A stretch of DNA of 64,000 bases, taken from assembly GCA_920105625.2 (NCBI GenBank), contig OV050030.1:316458289-316522288 (forward strand), in the 5' to 3' direction. The stretch comes from Clusia tigrina. Lineage: Eukaryota; Arthropoda; Insecta; Diptera; Clusiidae. A program made the position numbers and the translations under genes. Below the pieces are notes generated by a model. The model was given only the letters and a program-made list of their open reading frames with translations, ran no database searches and was not told the DNA's origin. This document shows, in pieces, positions 1 through 10,395 of this stretch (its first letter is position 1; the number at the start of each line of letters is the position of its first letter).

Positions 1-442
1 GATACTTCTGGGTCCTGGCTAGGTGGATTAATGCTGAAAATACTGTTTTTCTTTTACTTGTGCTCACAATGTTCGTGTGCTGTTGTTGCGTTTCAATTGC
101 CGTGATTAAACTATCGGACCCAGTTAGACAGTCATCCATGTAGAAGTTGCTTCGGAGAGCTTCAGCCACAAGTGGATCTTGAGAACTGTGCTCATTTCCT
201 AATTGTTGAAGGCACTTGATTGCCAGTTATGGTGCTGACATAGTCCCGTATGTCCCCGTGTTTAGTTGGTAATATTGCAGGGTTTCGGTGGGATCTTTCC
301 TCCAAACGATTAGCTGGTACTTTCGATCGTCCGGATGAACCAAGATTTGTCTGTACATTTTTTGTATGTCAGACATGAAGACAAATTGTGGATATCGGAT
401 CCGCATTAAATCGTACAGAGTTTTCTTGGAAACTTTGGGCAT
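1..442 (-). pseudogene. BEL/Pao reverse transcriptase palm fragment
   Basis: Residues such as FVFMSDIQKMYRQI, QLIVWRKDP and YQLNTGTYGT match the BEL/Pao RT fingers/palm, where an Asp in 'DI.KMYRQI' is catalytic. A stop follows SAP; the second half (1-220) carries FYMDDCLTGSDS in a shifted frame, the YxDD catalytic box. It lies 3' of integrase on the minus strand, so it was displaced from the RT N-terminal piece at 2,459-2,740. It encodes no usable protein. Confidence 0.8.
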
Positions 443-771
443 GTATGCATTAAGTTGTTGAGAGCCTCTTTATTTCGTGTTGGTCTAAGTTGACACAAGC
501 CGAGACGTCCGTTAGCAGATCAAACCCGATTATCGCGTCAAAGATGTTTAGAGTGGGAAACATGTGAAAGATAGATGTTCTTATCAGCACATTCATTCGT
601 AGTGACATGCACGCTCCACACCACAGTTTTGACCCTAAATGTTTTGAAAGCCGGCTTTATTCCCCGCAGGGCACGGATATCCCAAACATAATTCTTGGCA
701 CATGCAGTCGGATGATACAGGTGAAATCGGGCGAGAGTTAAGTATGGCTCCAATCTCAACCATTGTCGGTG
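443..771 (-). pseudogene. BEL integrase tail fused to gypsy protease fragment
   Basis: From 771 downward one frame reads EELTPTMVEIE and LNSRPISPVSSD, the segment after the BEL integrase core. Within tens of bases another frame reads RALRGIKPAFKTFRVKT and then, after a shift, DAIIGFDLLTDVSACVNL. Those are C-terminal parts of a gypsy/errantivirus-type aspartic protease, without its DTG active site. The foreign piece is about 240 bp and is followed directly by BEL RT. The same junctions occur in all four copies in the window. Confidence 0.65.
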
Positions 772-1380
772 TCAGCTCTTCAAAGGGGACTTGATGAATC
801 CGCCGAAATGTGGTGCCCTTGGAGGTATGAAATGAAAGTTTGATAAATTCATTAGTACAAAAGTTTTTTTATAAAAGTTTGATTTTAATTGAGCATCAAA
901 AAGGAATTTATTGAGAAGCCCTAATTTATTACTAGCAGCAGAGAAATTGGTAGCATTATCGCAGAATATGTCAGTAGATATACCTCTTTTCTCGATCATA
1001 CGCTTTAATGCTGCTATCTGTTGCCGGGTCTGAGACAATTTCAATGTGAACTGATTGCAACTAGAGAGATACAAAAATCGCAATATATGTCTTTCTCTGG
1101 AATTCGATAATATGTCTTTATTGGGCAACAAAAGTTAACAGCACAGCGAGAAAGTGGTCTTGATGGATTTAGTCGTTCGACGGAGAGTTTTTGCATAATT
1201 TGCTGGAGCAATCGAGGTTTATAACGGATGCAATCCGTGCATGAGTCAAATTCCTAGCGTTGATTATCCAGAAACGATTACGGATTAGTGCCATGAGTGC
1301 CTTTGGGCCGGCGTGGTAATTGTCATGTACATGTTACACATACATGTTGACACAAACATGTAAACATATTTACATTCTTC
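772..1380 (-). pseudogene. BEL/Pao integrase core fragment
   Basis: Contains IFCDNATNFSAA (second catalytic Asp region) and FIPPRAPHFGGF, both diagnostic of BEL/Pao integrase, plus an upstream HDNYHAG zinc-binding histidine pair near 1,330-1,380. The C-terminal catalytic Glu region is damaged: 'GGLWEAAVKS' of the family is here GGFIKSPLKS followed by a stop. Copy B keeps about 53 bp (1,138-1,190) encoding the conserved 'RLNPSRP' linker, which copy A has lost. Frameshifts separate the zinc finger from the core. Confidence 0.75.
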
Positions 1381-1524
1381 TATTCACTTCAGGACAGTAA
1401 TTAGTGATGTGCAAGTGACTAACATACCCTTTGACAAATTCATTATTAGTTGGCAAGAGTATAGGGTGTTTTTGTCCGGTCGGAAATGTTTGCCAGTTCA
1501 AGACGACCACCGACTTTTAGCAGA

Positions 1525-2140
1525 CTATAGCCTCCAGTGTTGCATAAAAATGTATTCAAGAACTTCATTGATTTGCAAATCTATACTTTTCTTTAGCCAT
1601 CGAATGACTTCTTTGAAGTGTTGTTGTTGTAAATTCCAAACAATGCAAAGGAGAGCATTTTCTAGTTCCTGTGGGGAGAAGGAATTATAGTCGAGATTGG
1701 TAACAGATGAATTATTAATTTTGGGGTCGAATTGAAAATTTCCTGCTATGAAGCTTAATATTCTCAAGTATAAGCTGTACTTTTTTAAATCTTGGAGTAT
1801 ATAGTACGGTTTGGATACAATATGGAATGTTGATTTTCTTTTCTCCTTATCAACTTCGCTGACATCTACCTTGTCGTATTTATTTTCTGGCCAACGGTTT
1901 TTGTCAAGTTTCAGAAAAGAAGGTGTAACATATTGAATCAACGAGTTCTTTAACAGAAGAGCCTCTTGAACCAATGTCCGCATAATTAAAACTATTTGGG
2001 ACATGCCTACAATGACATACCGAGTTAGATTTTGAATCTAAGATATCCTATTACCAACAAAGGCAGAGTGTGCAACTTGAGTCAACGAAGAAGAATTTGA
2101 GAGTCAGCCCACAAATATAACTGTGATTCATAGTAACTTA
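1525..2140 (-). pseudogene. BEL/Pao RNase H to integrase linker
   Basis: Reads FFFVDSS at the upstream end (an RNase H Asp), then NSLIQYVTPSFLKLDKNRWPE, equivalent to the family's 'GP.fL....WP' spacer before the integrase zinc finger. The 159-residue open stretch then runs through lysine- and asparagine-rich linker. Compared with copy A the upstream part is frameshifted (2,030-2,100), so the 179-codon reading frame of copy A is shortened here. Confidence 0.6.
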
Positions 2141-2253
2141 GAGATTATTTATTTTAGCGTAAAGCTGTTCTAATTTTGGCAAAGAGTTTTTCTTTGTGGG
2201 GGCGACCCTGAACTTTGCGGATAGGAGTTTTTTTTCACACGAAGATAAAGGCA

Positions 2254-2740
2254 TCAGCCATATGCACGAATTGATGAGTCACAAAATCCATGCAGTTGTC
2301 TTGTTATAGCATTTGGCGACAAGCAATGCCGAGGTATTTTAAATGAGGGGAGCAGCGCCAAACCTTTAAGAAAATCTTTCCACGCAGTCTGTAAGTTTTG
2401 AGGTGCAGATTTATACCAATTTATTTTGAGAAGCCTAAGTTCTTGTATCGTGATTTTTTCAACGATAATAAAGGGGTGATAAAAAGCCAAGAGGGTCAAA
2501 TAGTGACGAAGCAACGACAAAATTTGTTCGTTTTGTAATCTTATTATCAAATTGAGTTGAAGCATCAAATGCTACCCTTAATTTTGTTGATGTGCTTATT
2601 GGGTATAAAACACAGTGGTGAGGTATATAGTAATGTGGTTTGTCGAGTTGAGGGTTTTTGATTAAGCTCATATGCCACAAATCAATGTATTCTCTCATAA
2701 AAGCATCATATTGGATTTTTGTATTAGCATCTCGAACCAA
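2254..2740 (-). pseudogene. BEL RT N-terminus fused to A17-type region (internal RT deletion)
   Basis: Begins with YYIPHHCVLYP and TKLRVAFDAS, the start of BEL RT. It passes directly into TNFVVASSLFDPLGFLSP, which normally lies some 250 residues later at the RT/Peptidase_A17 boundary. After a frameshift it continues with LQTAWKDFLKGLALLP, IPRHCLS and LHGFCDSSIRAYG, the A17/RNase H start. The missing palm is what appears displaced at 1-442, so RT was split by rearrangement, not simply lost. Confidence 0.75.
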
Positions 2741-2871
2741 ACGACGCCCCAGTGACGTAAATCTCCTCAGTGCAGTGAAGTGCTCAGAGACGCAGGGTTA
2801 TCTTTAAATGGAAATCGTACAACAATTCTTCCCTCTGAACTCCGAGATACGGCTTGTGAGTAAAATGTTTC

Positions 2872-3712
2872 TCAACTAGTTAGCTCATTGGTCCAACAGT
2901 TTGTTGGAGTCTCAACTGCATCCAATTTCCTTATTTGTTCCAATTGTTTGGCAATTGCATCTTCATAAGAAAGTAAGCAAGTTGGCAGCAAAGGTGACAC
3001 AGAAGGAAGTTGAGTTTTACAACGACCAGAAACGACCCAACCCAATAATGTTTTCTGAAGGGTGCAGACAGATAAAATATCGAAAAATGTTTCTGTTCCT
3101 AACAATAAATCTATGCGTTTAGTTTTGAAAAAGTGCTCATCAGCCAGTTGAGTATTTGTAGGCAAGTTCCACGACGAGACATAAATTCAGGCTGATACGA
3201 AATATCAGATGCTATACAAAATGAAACAGATAATTCCAAGTTAGTGGAACGAGCTTTTATAGACGTCGATGTTTTTTGTTTAATATGTGAATTTCCAATG
3301 CTTAGAATTTGGATAGAATGTTTTTCCCTCGGCAAGCGTAACTTTTTCACAAATTGTGTGGTTACAAAGTCAACTTGAGAACAAGAGTCAAGTAATTCTC
3401 TGCCCATGAAATAACAACCAGATGTATCACGAATAACTACGACAGCAGTGGCGAGAAGAACTTGATCTAACGAACATTTTTCCATGTGTGTATGAACAGC
3501 AGCAGCGACATTGGCTTCAGTTTGTGCACCACGCGCAGATGGCTGTGACGACGATTATGGCTGTGAGCACGATGCGAAAGAGTGTGGTGTAATCGTGAGC
3601 AGTTTCTACACTTGAAAGTGGATGACCAATTTGTCACTTGATGATTTTTAGCGAAACCATTTATACATAAACCAAGGCGTTTTATGTTGTCAAAACGTTC
3701 GGGAACTTCCAT
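2872..3712 (-). pseudogene. BEL/Pao nucleocapsid knuckle and aspartic protease (DUF1758)
   Basis: Upstream piece (3,467-3,712) has the knuckle-like CRNCSRLHHTLSH typical of the BEL Gag C-terminus. The next frame starts EKCSLDQVLLATAVVVIRD and has the protease site as LLDSCSQVDFVT. The family has D-S/T-G there, so the flap Gly is replaced by Cys and catalysis is unlikely. The last part (2,872-3,165) carries IDLLLGTETFFDIL and LGWVVSG, the DUF1758 C-terminal signature. Three overlapping frames indicate indels. Confidence 0.75.
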
Positions 3713-3884
3713 ATTTTTAAACGAGAGCAGTTGTTAATTGTGTGGTCAGACCTGAAACACAACAGGCACTAACGCTTTGTACAACAAAAAGAATATCCAT
3801 GTCGATGTGATTTATTTGTATTTCTGTTCAAAGGTACTTTATTTTCAGAATGATGAACCAGGGTTGTATTTGTATTAGTCGATT

Positions 3885-4340
3885 CTAAAAATTGGCAACG
3901 CCACATTCATCCCAAGAGGGCAGTTTCGTAAAATACAAGGAATCTTTCATTTCCTTTTGAGTGTCCTCATCGACCTTCTCCATAACCAAATGTAGCAACA
4001 TTGTATTTGATATATACTTGTCACTACCCAAAAACGAAAGCGAACAATATAGTGCCGAAACATTATGAACAAAACTTCTATTTTGTTTAAGAACTGACGG
4101 AAGTTGAAATATAGTTTTAATGTTTTCCATAAATATTAATGTGATATTGTCAAAGCGGTTTTCGAGCCTTTCAAGCGCCTTTGGATAAATTTCATTTGAT
4201 ATTTGACAGTTTCTTAAGCTTGGCCTTGGAGACAATTACGCAAATTGTTTAATTTTTCAAGTATAGACAAACCATTCTCACGATCAATAATTGCTATGAA
4301 GTTTTTGTACACAGAGTATTTTCCATAAAAAATAGACAGG
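3885..4340 (-). pseudogene. BEL/Pao gag fragment (DUF1759-like)
   Basis: A 116-residue frame with ALERLENRFDNITLI, LHLVMEKVDEDTQKEMK and a C-terminal LPSWDE matches the middle of BEL Gag, where helices surround 'L..rf.n' and 'K.d..t...w'. Stops interrupt the upstream part (4,240-4,340). Between 4,340 and 4,960 lies leader or unrecognisable gag N-terminus; the plus-strand frame there is a shadow. Confidence 0.55.
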
Positions 4341-4962
4341 GAATGTAAAGGCTGTATCTGAAAATGTGTTGTTGTGCAATTTTTCCCCTATCTGTGATTG
4401 TATCGACAATTTTACTGATAAGTATAGATCCTCAGGATCACTACGACCATTATCCTCTGGACCTAATTTTTCAATATTGGTTTACTACGACAAAATTTGT
4501 TTAAAATATGATTCGTGTATTCCCAATTTCTACTCGGCAGATGAGAGCGCCTTCCCGTCACCATTCCATTTATTCAATAATATTTTTGATGCGAGTAATG
4601 TTTTTTGGAGTGATGTTTATAATCTCCCAGCGACAAATGTAAACTCCCTGTTGAGACAGCATGTAAATGGTTTCTGGAACAATGGTGACTGCGTTGGCCG
4701 AGACGCTGATGGCAGCATGAAGTTGATGATCACGTTGCCCGAGCCGAGAGTCACGAAACCGAACTTCTCACCAAAAATTATGAGTTTTGATGTTAATAAA
4801 TTTTGCTGCGATAGCTGTAGGGAGAAATCCCCTTTTATGCTTCTTTGTTTGAATACAATTATCATTTTTTGTCCTTGAACTTGTCCATGTACAAACACCT
4901 TAAATTTTTATTACATTAACAATCCTTTTATTTGCACTAGCTCCGTTTTAATCAATTGCTCG

Positions 4963-5266
4963 ACCCCACGATGGGCGCCAAAATGTATAATAAGAAAAGT
5001 TTTCCTTATTCTCCCAGCAACTAAACTATTTTTTTACATTTTAATTTATTTTATTTTATCAAAATCCTACTGTTATAGGGGCGAGTACAAGCGCGGTGCA
5101 AATGAATTAAATAAGGACACTGGAATACACGGTTATGTACCTGAGCAACCAAAGTGAGTAGGGTAATTTTCGATGCTGAATCCGAATTCGGAATCAGTTT
5201 CGCCCTATGTCGTGAGTATTTCCAGATAATTGAAATGCGATTTTTTGAAATTTTTGTCCATACATA
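4963..5266 (-). other. Candidate 5' LTR end and primer-binding site
   Basis: On the minus strand TGGCGCCCATCGTGGGG starts at 4,980, three bases after ...TTATACA (4,984). TGGCGCCC is a common start of tRNA primer sites in insect LTR elements, and the position upstream of gag fits. A possible LTR start TGTATGG lies at 5,266, giving about 283 bp. I see no matching 3' LTR, so the outer boundary is a guess. Confidence 0.4.
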
Positions 5267-5343
5267 GCCATTTTATTCAATAATAAATCAAAGTTTAGAA
5301 TTGAAGTGCGATGCAACATTTTCGTTTGTATTCTTATAGATCT

Positions 5344-5838
5344 GTTTCACGTCATAGACTCTAAAAATAATCGCTCATCATGCTCTCGTCGCAGAAACCT
5401 TGGTAATTTCTCTAAATTCTCTGCAAATCTTGATAAATCAGCTCGCCCTGCTCGTTACTCGTATCGCCTAAATTTTTTGTGGAAGAAATGTAGGTCGGAA
5501 TGCAGAAAATTCATTTTTAGTGTAATACGAGCACCGATTCTCTTGTAATTCAGTAACAGTTCCGTGACAATTTGCTTGTAGTTGTCACTTTTCCGGTTGC
5601 TAAGGAAATTATGGATAATGCTCCTGAAAGTGGCCCATGCTGCCTTTTCTGTGGGTGTTAAACATCACGTAAAGTTGTTGTCAGCCATCAGTTTTCTTAT
5701 TCGCCAGGTCCAACGAAAATACCTTCTTTTATTTTGGCGTAAGTAATCTTCGGAAACAGACGAGTTAAGTACTGGAAAGTCTCGGTCAAGCGCTGTAACG
5801 AAATTCTTTTGAGGCCCAGTTTAATATGTACTGGAGGC
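5344..5838 (-). pseudogene. Truncated C-terminal part of arthropod multicopy protein of unknown function
   Basis: Reads PPVHIKLGLKRI, FPKITYAKIKEGIFVGP, then shifted frames containing GARITLKMNFLHSDL and SNEQGELIYQD. It is the same family as the longer copy at 12,860-14,400. The N-terminal part is missing: at about 5,838 the sequence switches abruptly to a plus-strand BEL element. See the longer copy for family description. Confidence 0.6.
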
Positions 5839-6450
5839 ACAAGCAGATAAGTACATTGAGCAGTTGGACGAGTATCATGAAATGGTATTGGGAATGTGGT
5901 GGTCACCGAGGCCTGACGTATTACGATAATTTGTAAAGTTTTCACAGGTGGTTTTCGACGAGAGCGTTCTACCTACGAAACGACAAATTTTTTTGGTCGT
6001 AATGACAATATATGATCCCTTGGGTCCCTTAGATTTCTTCATCTTTTCCGCAAAAATACAGATGCAATAAATATGGCGTTCTGGCATAATATGGGATGAG
6101 CCCATTCAAAAAGAAGGACTGGAAAAATGGTGGCGATGGATACGTTGTTTGCATTCTCTTAAGGAAATACGATTTTCGCGTTGTTATAACTCGATAAGTT
6201 CAGCCGAGCGAATTGAATTACATATTTTTGTAGATGCAAGTGAAGATGCTTACGCCGCTGCAGTATATTTGCGCGCCATATAACTCATAAAAGTTGCTTG
6301 CAGTTTAGTTGCCTCAAAAACAAGAGTTGCTCCGCTTAAGCCTATATCCATCCAACAATTGGAATTAATGGCTGCCATATAAGGTCTACGTTTAGCAAAA
6401 TTGGTAACCCGTGAATTATCTGTTCAGTTGGATTGGTCAGACTAAAAAAG
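5839..6450 (+). pseudogene. Second BEL/Pao lineage: RT end, A17 and RNase H remnant
   Basis: Plus-strand frames read VLGMWWSPRPDV, PTKRQIFLVVM, TIYDPLGPLDFF, then ELHIFVDASEDAYAAAVYLR and SKTRVAPLKPISIQQLELMAA. These are the A17/RNase H hallmarks of Pao-type BEL elements (Asp in VDAS and the Glu in LELMAA). Several stops (for example after YLRAI) show decay. This lineage differs from the minus-strand BEL in the flanking units, and its 5' half is absent. Confidence 0.75.
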
Positions 6451-6591
6451 TGTACTATATTGAGTAAGGTCGGACGCATGAAAATTTCACCAGTTTGTAG
6501 CAGTTCTCATAGGATAATTCTGATACTTGAAGATTCTCACGTTCAAGCATACGATAAGCATCGCAACTGTGAAGTCGAATGGTATTTTATA

Positions 6592-6614
6592 CCCCCCCCC
6601 CCCCCCCCCCCCCC
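6592..6614 (+). repeat. Poly-C tract (23 C)
   Basis: Homopolymer inside the degraded pol region, just before the integrase tail. In the inverted copy the same site is a 12-G run (28,584-28,595). Similarity between the copies continues only about 20 bp beyond it, so the tract lies beside a rearrangement breakpoint. Confidence 0.95.
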
Positions 6615-7162
6615 GACACAAGGGGGGCTCCTGGGAAAGAATGGTCCTTACTGTGAAATCTGTGCTAATGGACATCATACCAACTTCTGGTGTACTGGAA
6701 GAAGTGCTAAGAGCAGCTATGGCTAATGTGGAGCAAATCCTTAAATCACGTCCTCTAACATATGCTTCGCTCGATTTGCTGGAATAGGAAGCTTTGACAC
6801 CTAATCACCTTCTCCTAGGCAGCTCGAGCGGAATACGCGAACATGAGACAAAAACTAGGGACGGTGGTACATTGACCAGAAACTTTCTAATTGCTAGCCA
6901 GATTGTTGATCAATTCTGGAAGCGTTGCATCCGGGAATATGCACCCTGCCTTTGGATTCAAAACTCTCCCAATCGAATTGAAATAAATGACTTTGTAATT
7001 ATCGTAGATGCTAACGCAACGCGAAGCACCTGGCGGAAAGGAACTGTCATTGATGTTAATTGTGCAAATGATGGAGTAGTGTGCAGCGCCGTTGGCCGAA
7101 GAGCTGACAGATTAATCAAGAGGCCATTGGTAAAGCTGGCAAAAGTTGATGTAAGGAAATAA
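6615..7162 (+). pseudogene. Second BEL lineage: integrase C-terminus and DUF5641 domain
   Basis: Frame one reads RHKGGSWERMVLTVK and SRPLTYASLDLLE followed by one stop. It continues in the same register as ALTPNHLLLGSSSG, FWKRCIREYAP, STWRKGTVIDV and RADRLIKRPLVKLA to a stop at 7,162. This is the end of BEL pol: the region after the catalytic Glu, then DUF5641. The DUF5641 part is open over 122 codons, so decay here is mild. Confidence 0.85.
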
Positions 7163-7574
7163 ACCCCGTTCATTGTATGCAAGAAGTTTACAGAGGGGGG
7201 CTATTACGCCGTTAATATGCAGCGCCGTCGCTTAACTGCCTTCACCAAAGGGTTTCGCCTTATTCTTTGTACTCCTTTTCGCTGTAATCGCTATCTCTTA
7301 ATACACTTATTTTCTTTCTTTAAAAAAATATCTTTGCCAACATGCAGACCTAAAATTTACTGAATATTTGAATTTGCTAGATTAAATTGAATTTAAACTG
7401 AATTGAATTTTTGTACTGAGTTCTTTGTGGCTGCATTTTAATAAATACAATAATTAAGTCGCTGGTGAGCAAGTATATCTTTGTGGATAAAAAACGCAAG
7501 TGTAAAAAAGTTGTAAAGCTAACATTTGTACAGATCTGAAATAAATTATCAACAAATTGCAGATTTTAGCTTCT
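7163..7574 (+). other. 3' noncoding/LTR-like end of second BEL element
   Basis: Starts with a purine-rich CAGAGGGGGG (7,190-7,199), a plausible polypurine tract, followed by AT-rich noncoding sequence with an AATAAA-like stretch near 7,440. The same sequence recurs inverted at 27,606-28,015. I cannot fix LTR ends because no 5' copy is present. At 7,575 it runs straight into the mosaic unit. Confidence 0.4.
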
Positions 7575-7599
7575 TGATACTTCTGGGTCCTGGCTAGGT

Positions 7600-8017
7600 G
7601 GATTAATGCTGAAAATACTGTTTTTCTTTTACTTGTGCTCACAATGTTCGTGTGCTGTTGTTGCGTTTCAATTGCCGTGATTAAACTATCGGACCCAGTT
7701 AGACAGTCATCCATGTAGAAGTTGCTTCGGAGAGCTTCAGCCACAAGTGGATCTTGAGAACTGTGCTCATTTCCTAATTGTTGAAGGCACTTGATTGCCA
7801 GTTATGGTGCTGACATAGTCCCGTATGTCCCCGTGTTTAGTTGGTAATATTGCAGGGTTTCGGTGGGATCTTTCCTCCAAACGATTAGCTGGTACTTTCG
7901 ATCGTCCGGATGAACCAAGATTTGTCTGTACATTTTTTGTATGTCAGACATGAAGACAAATTGTGGATATCGGATCCGCATTAAATCGTACAGAGTTTTC
8001 TTGGAAACTTTGGGCAT
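7600..8017 (-). pseudogene. BEL RT palm fragment (copy A)
   Basis: Identical at protein level to the copy B piece for the 71-residue part (7,802-8,017). Here the YMDD-containing half is visible as one 96-residue frame (7,454-7,744) running from AEALRSNFYMDD through TSKRKTVFSAL into noncoding BEL tail sequence. That run-on shows the RT fragment is fused end-to-end with the second BEL element's 3' region. Confidence 0.8.
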
Positions 8018-8346
8018 GTATGCATTAAGTTGTTGAGAGCCTCTTTATTTCGTGTTGGTCTAAGTTGACACAAGCCGAGACGTCCGTTAGCAGATCAAAC
8101 CCGATTATCGCGTCAAAGATGTTTAGAGTGGGAAACATGTGAAAGATAGATGTTCTTATCAGCACATTCATTCGTAGTGACATGCACGCTCCCCACCACA
8201 GTTTTGACCCTCAATGTTTTGAAAACCGGCTTTATTCCCCGCAGGGCACGGATATCCCAAACATAATTCTTGGCACATGCAGTCGGATGATACAGGTGAA
8301 ATCAGGCGAGAGTTAAGTATGGCTTCAATCTCAACCATTGTCGGTG
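8018..8346 (-). pseudogene. Integrase tail / gypsy protease chimera (copy A)
   Basis: Same junctions as at 443-771, with a few substitutions. The reading frame that is 73 codons long in copy B is interrupted here. The gypsy portion again lacks the protease active site. Confidence 0.6.
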
Positions 8347-8905
8347 TCAGCTCTTCAAAGGGGACTTGATGAAGCCGCCGAAATGTGGTGCCCTTGGAGG
8401 TATGAAATGAAAGCTTGATAAATTCATTAGTACAAAAGTTTTTTTATAAAAGTTTGATTTTAATTGAGCATCAAAAAGGAATTTATTGAGAAGCCCTAAT
8501 TTATTACTAGCAGCAGAGAAATTGGTAGCATTATCGCAGAATATGTCAGTAGATATACCTCTTTTCTCGATCATACGCTTTAATGCTGCTATCTGTTGCC
8601 GGGTCTGAGACAATTTCAATGTGAACTGATTTCAACTAGAGAGATACAAAAATCGCAATATATGTCTTTCTCTGGAATTCGATAATATGTCTTTATTGGG
8701 CAACAAAAGTTTTTGCATAATTTGCTGGAGCAATCGAGGTTTATAACGGATGCAATCCGTGCATGAGTCAAATTCCTAGCGTTGATTATCCAGAAACGAT
8801 TACGGATTAGTGCCACGAGTGCCTTTGGGCCGGCGTGGTAATTGTCATGTACATGTGACACATACATGTTGACACAAACATGTAAACATATTTACATTCT
8901 TCTAT
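8347..8905 (-). pseudogene. BEL integrase zinc finger and core (copy A)
   Basis: The 83-residue frame at 8,616-8,867 begins VSHVHDNYHAGPKALVALI with the His pair of the integrase zinc finger; the expected CxxC is degraded. The next frame (8,347-8,619) has the IFCDNATNF core. The 53-bp deletion removes the 'RLNPSRP' linker and merges the finger frame into CCPIKTYYRIPEK. Confidence 0.75.
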
Positions 8906-9114
8906 TCACTTCAGGACAGTAATTAGTGATTTGCAAGTGACTAACATACCCTTTGACAAATTCATTATTAGTTGGCAAGAGTATAGGGTGTTTTTGTCCG
9001 GTCGGAAATGTTTGCCAGTTCAAGACGACCACCGACTTTTAGCAGACTATAGCCTCCAGTGTTGCATAAAAATGTATTCAAGAACTTCATTGATTTGCAA
9101 ATCTATACTTTTCT

Positions 9115-9654
9115 TTAGCCATCGAATGACTTCTTTGAAGTGTTGTTGTTGTAAATTCCAAACAGTGCAAGGAGAGCATTTTCTAGTTCCTGTGGGGATA
9201 AGGAATTATAGTCGAGATTGGTAACAGATGAATTATTAATTTTGGGGTCGAATTGAAAATTCCCTGCTATGAAGCTTAATATTCTCAAGTATAAGCTGTA
9301 CTTTTTTAAATCTTGGAGAATATTGTACGGTTTGGATACAATATGGAATGTTGATTTTCTTTTCTCCTTATCAACTTCGCTGGCATCTACCTTGTCGTAT
9401 TTATTTTCTGGCCAACGGCTTTTGTCAAGTTTCAGAAAAGAAGGTGTAACAAATTGAATCAACGAGTTCTTTAACAGAAGAGCCTCTTGAACCAATGTCC
9501 GCATAATTAAAACTATTTGGGACATGCCTACAATGACATAACGAGATAGATTTTGAATCTCAGATATCCTATTACCAACAAAGGCAGATAGTGTGCAACT
9601 TGAGTCAACGAAGAAGAATTTGAGAGTCAGCCCACAAATATAACTGTGATTCAT
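9115..9654 (-). pseudogene. BEL RNase H end and linker (copy A)
   Basis: A 179-codon open stretch, longest of the three copies. It reads FFFVDSSCTLSAFVGNRISEIQNL, in which FVGNR.SEIQ corresponds to the BEL 'FVaNRv.eI' RNase H motif, then the pre-integrase linker. At its end the frame goes into ALFGIYNNNTSKK because of a 1-bp difference from copy B. Confidence 0.65.
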
Positions 9655-9777
9655 AGTAACTTAGAGATTATTTATTTTAGCGTAAAGCTGTTCTAATTTT
9701 GGCAAAGAGTTTTTCTTTGTGGGGGCGACCCTGAACTTTGCGGATAGGAGTTTTTTTTTCACACGAAGATAAAGGCA

Positions 9778-10264
9778 TCAGCCATATGCACGAATTGATG
9801 AGTCACAAAATCCATGCAGTTGTCTTGTTATAGCATTTGGCGACAAGCAATGCCGAGGTATTTTAAGTGAGGGGAGCAGCGCCAAACCTTTAAGAAAATC
9901 TTTCCACGCAGTCTGTAAATTTTGAGGTGCAGATTTATACCAATTTATTTTGAGAAGCCTAAGTTCTTGTATCGTGTTTTTTTCAACGATAATAAAGGGG
10001 TGATAAAAAGCCAAGAGGGTCAAATAGTGACGAAGCAACGACAAAATTTGTTCGTTTTGTAATCTTATTATCAAATTGAGTTGAAGCATCAAATGCTACC
10101 CTTAATTTTGTTGATGTGCTTATTGGGTATAAAACACAGTGGTGAGGTATATAGTAATGTGGTTTGTCGAGTTGAGGGTTTTTGATTAAGCTCATATGCC
10201 ACAAATCAATGTATTCTCTCATAAAAGCATCATATTGGATTTTTGTCTTAGCATCTCGAACCAA
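9778..10264 (-). pseudogene. BEL RT N-terminus/A17 fusion (copy A)
   Basis: Same internal RT deletion as at 2,254-2,740, at the same base, showing that the deletion predates the duplication. Differences are limited to a few substitutions (for example KTKIQ for NTKIQ). Confidence 0.75.
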
Positions 10265-10395
10265 ACGACGCCCCAGTGACGTAAATCTCCTCAGTGCAGT
10301 GAAGTGCTCAGAGACGCAGGGTTATCTTTAAATGGAAATCGTACAACAATGCTTCCCTCTGAACTCCGAGATACGGCTTGTGAGTAAAATGTTTC

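Larger units (their letters stand above)
1..5838 (-). repeat. Mosaic BEL/gypsy unit, copy B (left edge cut by window)
   Basis: The sequence at position 1 reappears at 7,575 and stays collinear to about 5,838/13,355, with only small indels (offset drifts from 7,575 to 7,516). On the minus strand the order is: end of an unknown-family gene, LTR/primer site, gag, protease, RT N-terminus fused to the A17 region, RNase H, integrase, gypsy protease scrap, second RT piece. RT therefore lies partly downstream of integrase, which is not a natural pol order. The unit continues beyond the left edge. Confidence 0.85.

Noticed and set aside
4366..4878. 170-codon plus-strand frame (and 12,023-12,394)
   Set aside because: Shadow of the minus-strand BEL leader/gag; no recognisable protein features.
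5306..5548. 80-codon plus-strand frame, repeated at 12,822-13,064
   Set aside because: Antisense to the C-terminal part of the unknown-family pseudogene, which explains the sequence better.
6433..6726. Poly-proline protein
   Set aside because: The proline run is the poly-C tract inside degraded BEL pol.
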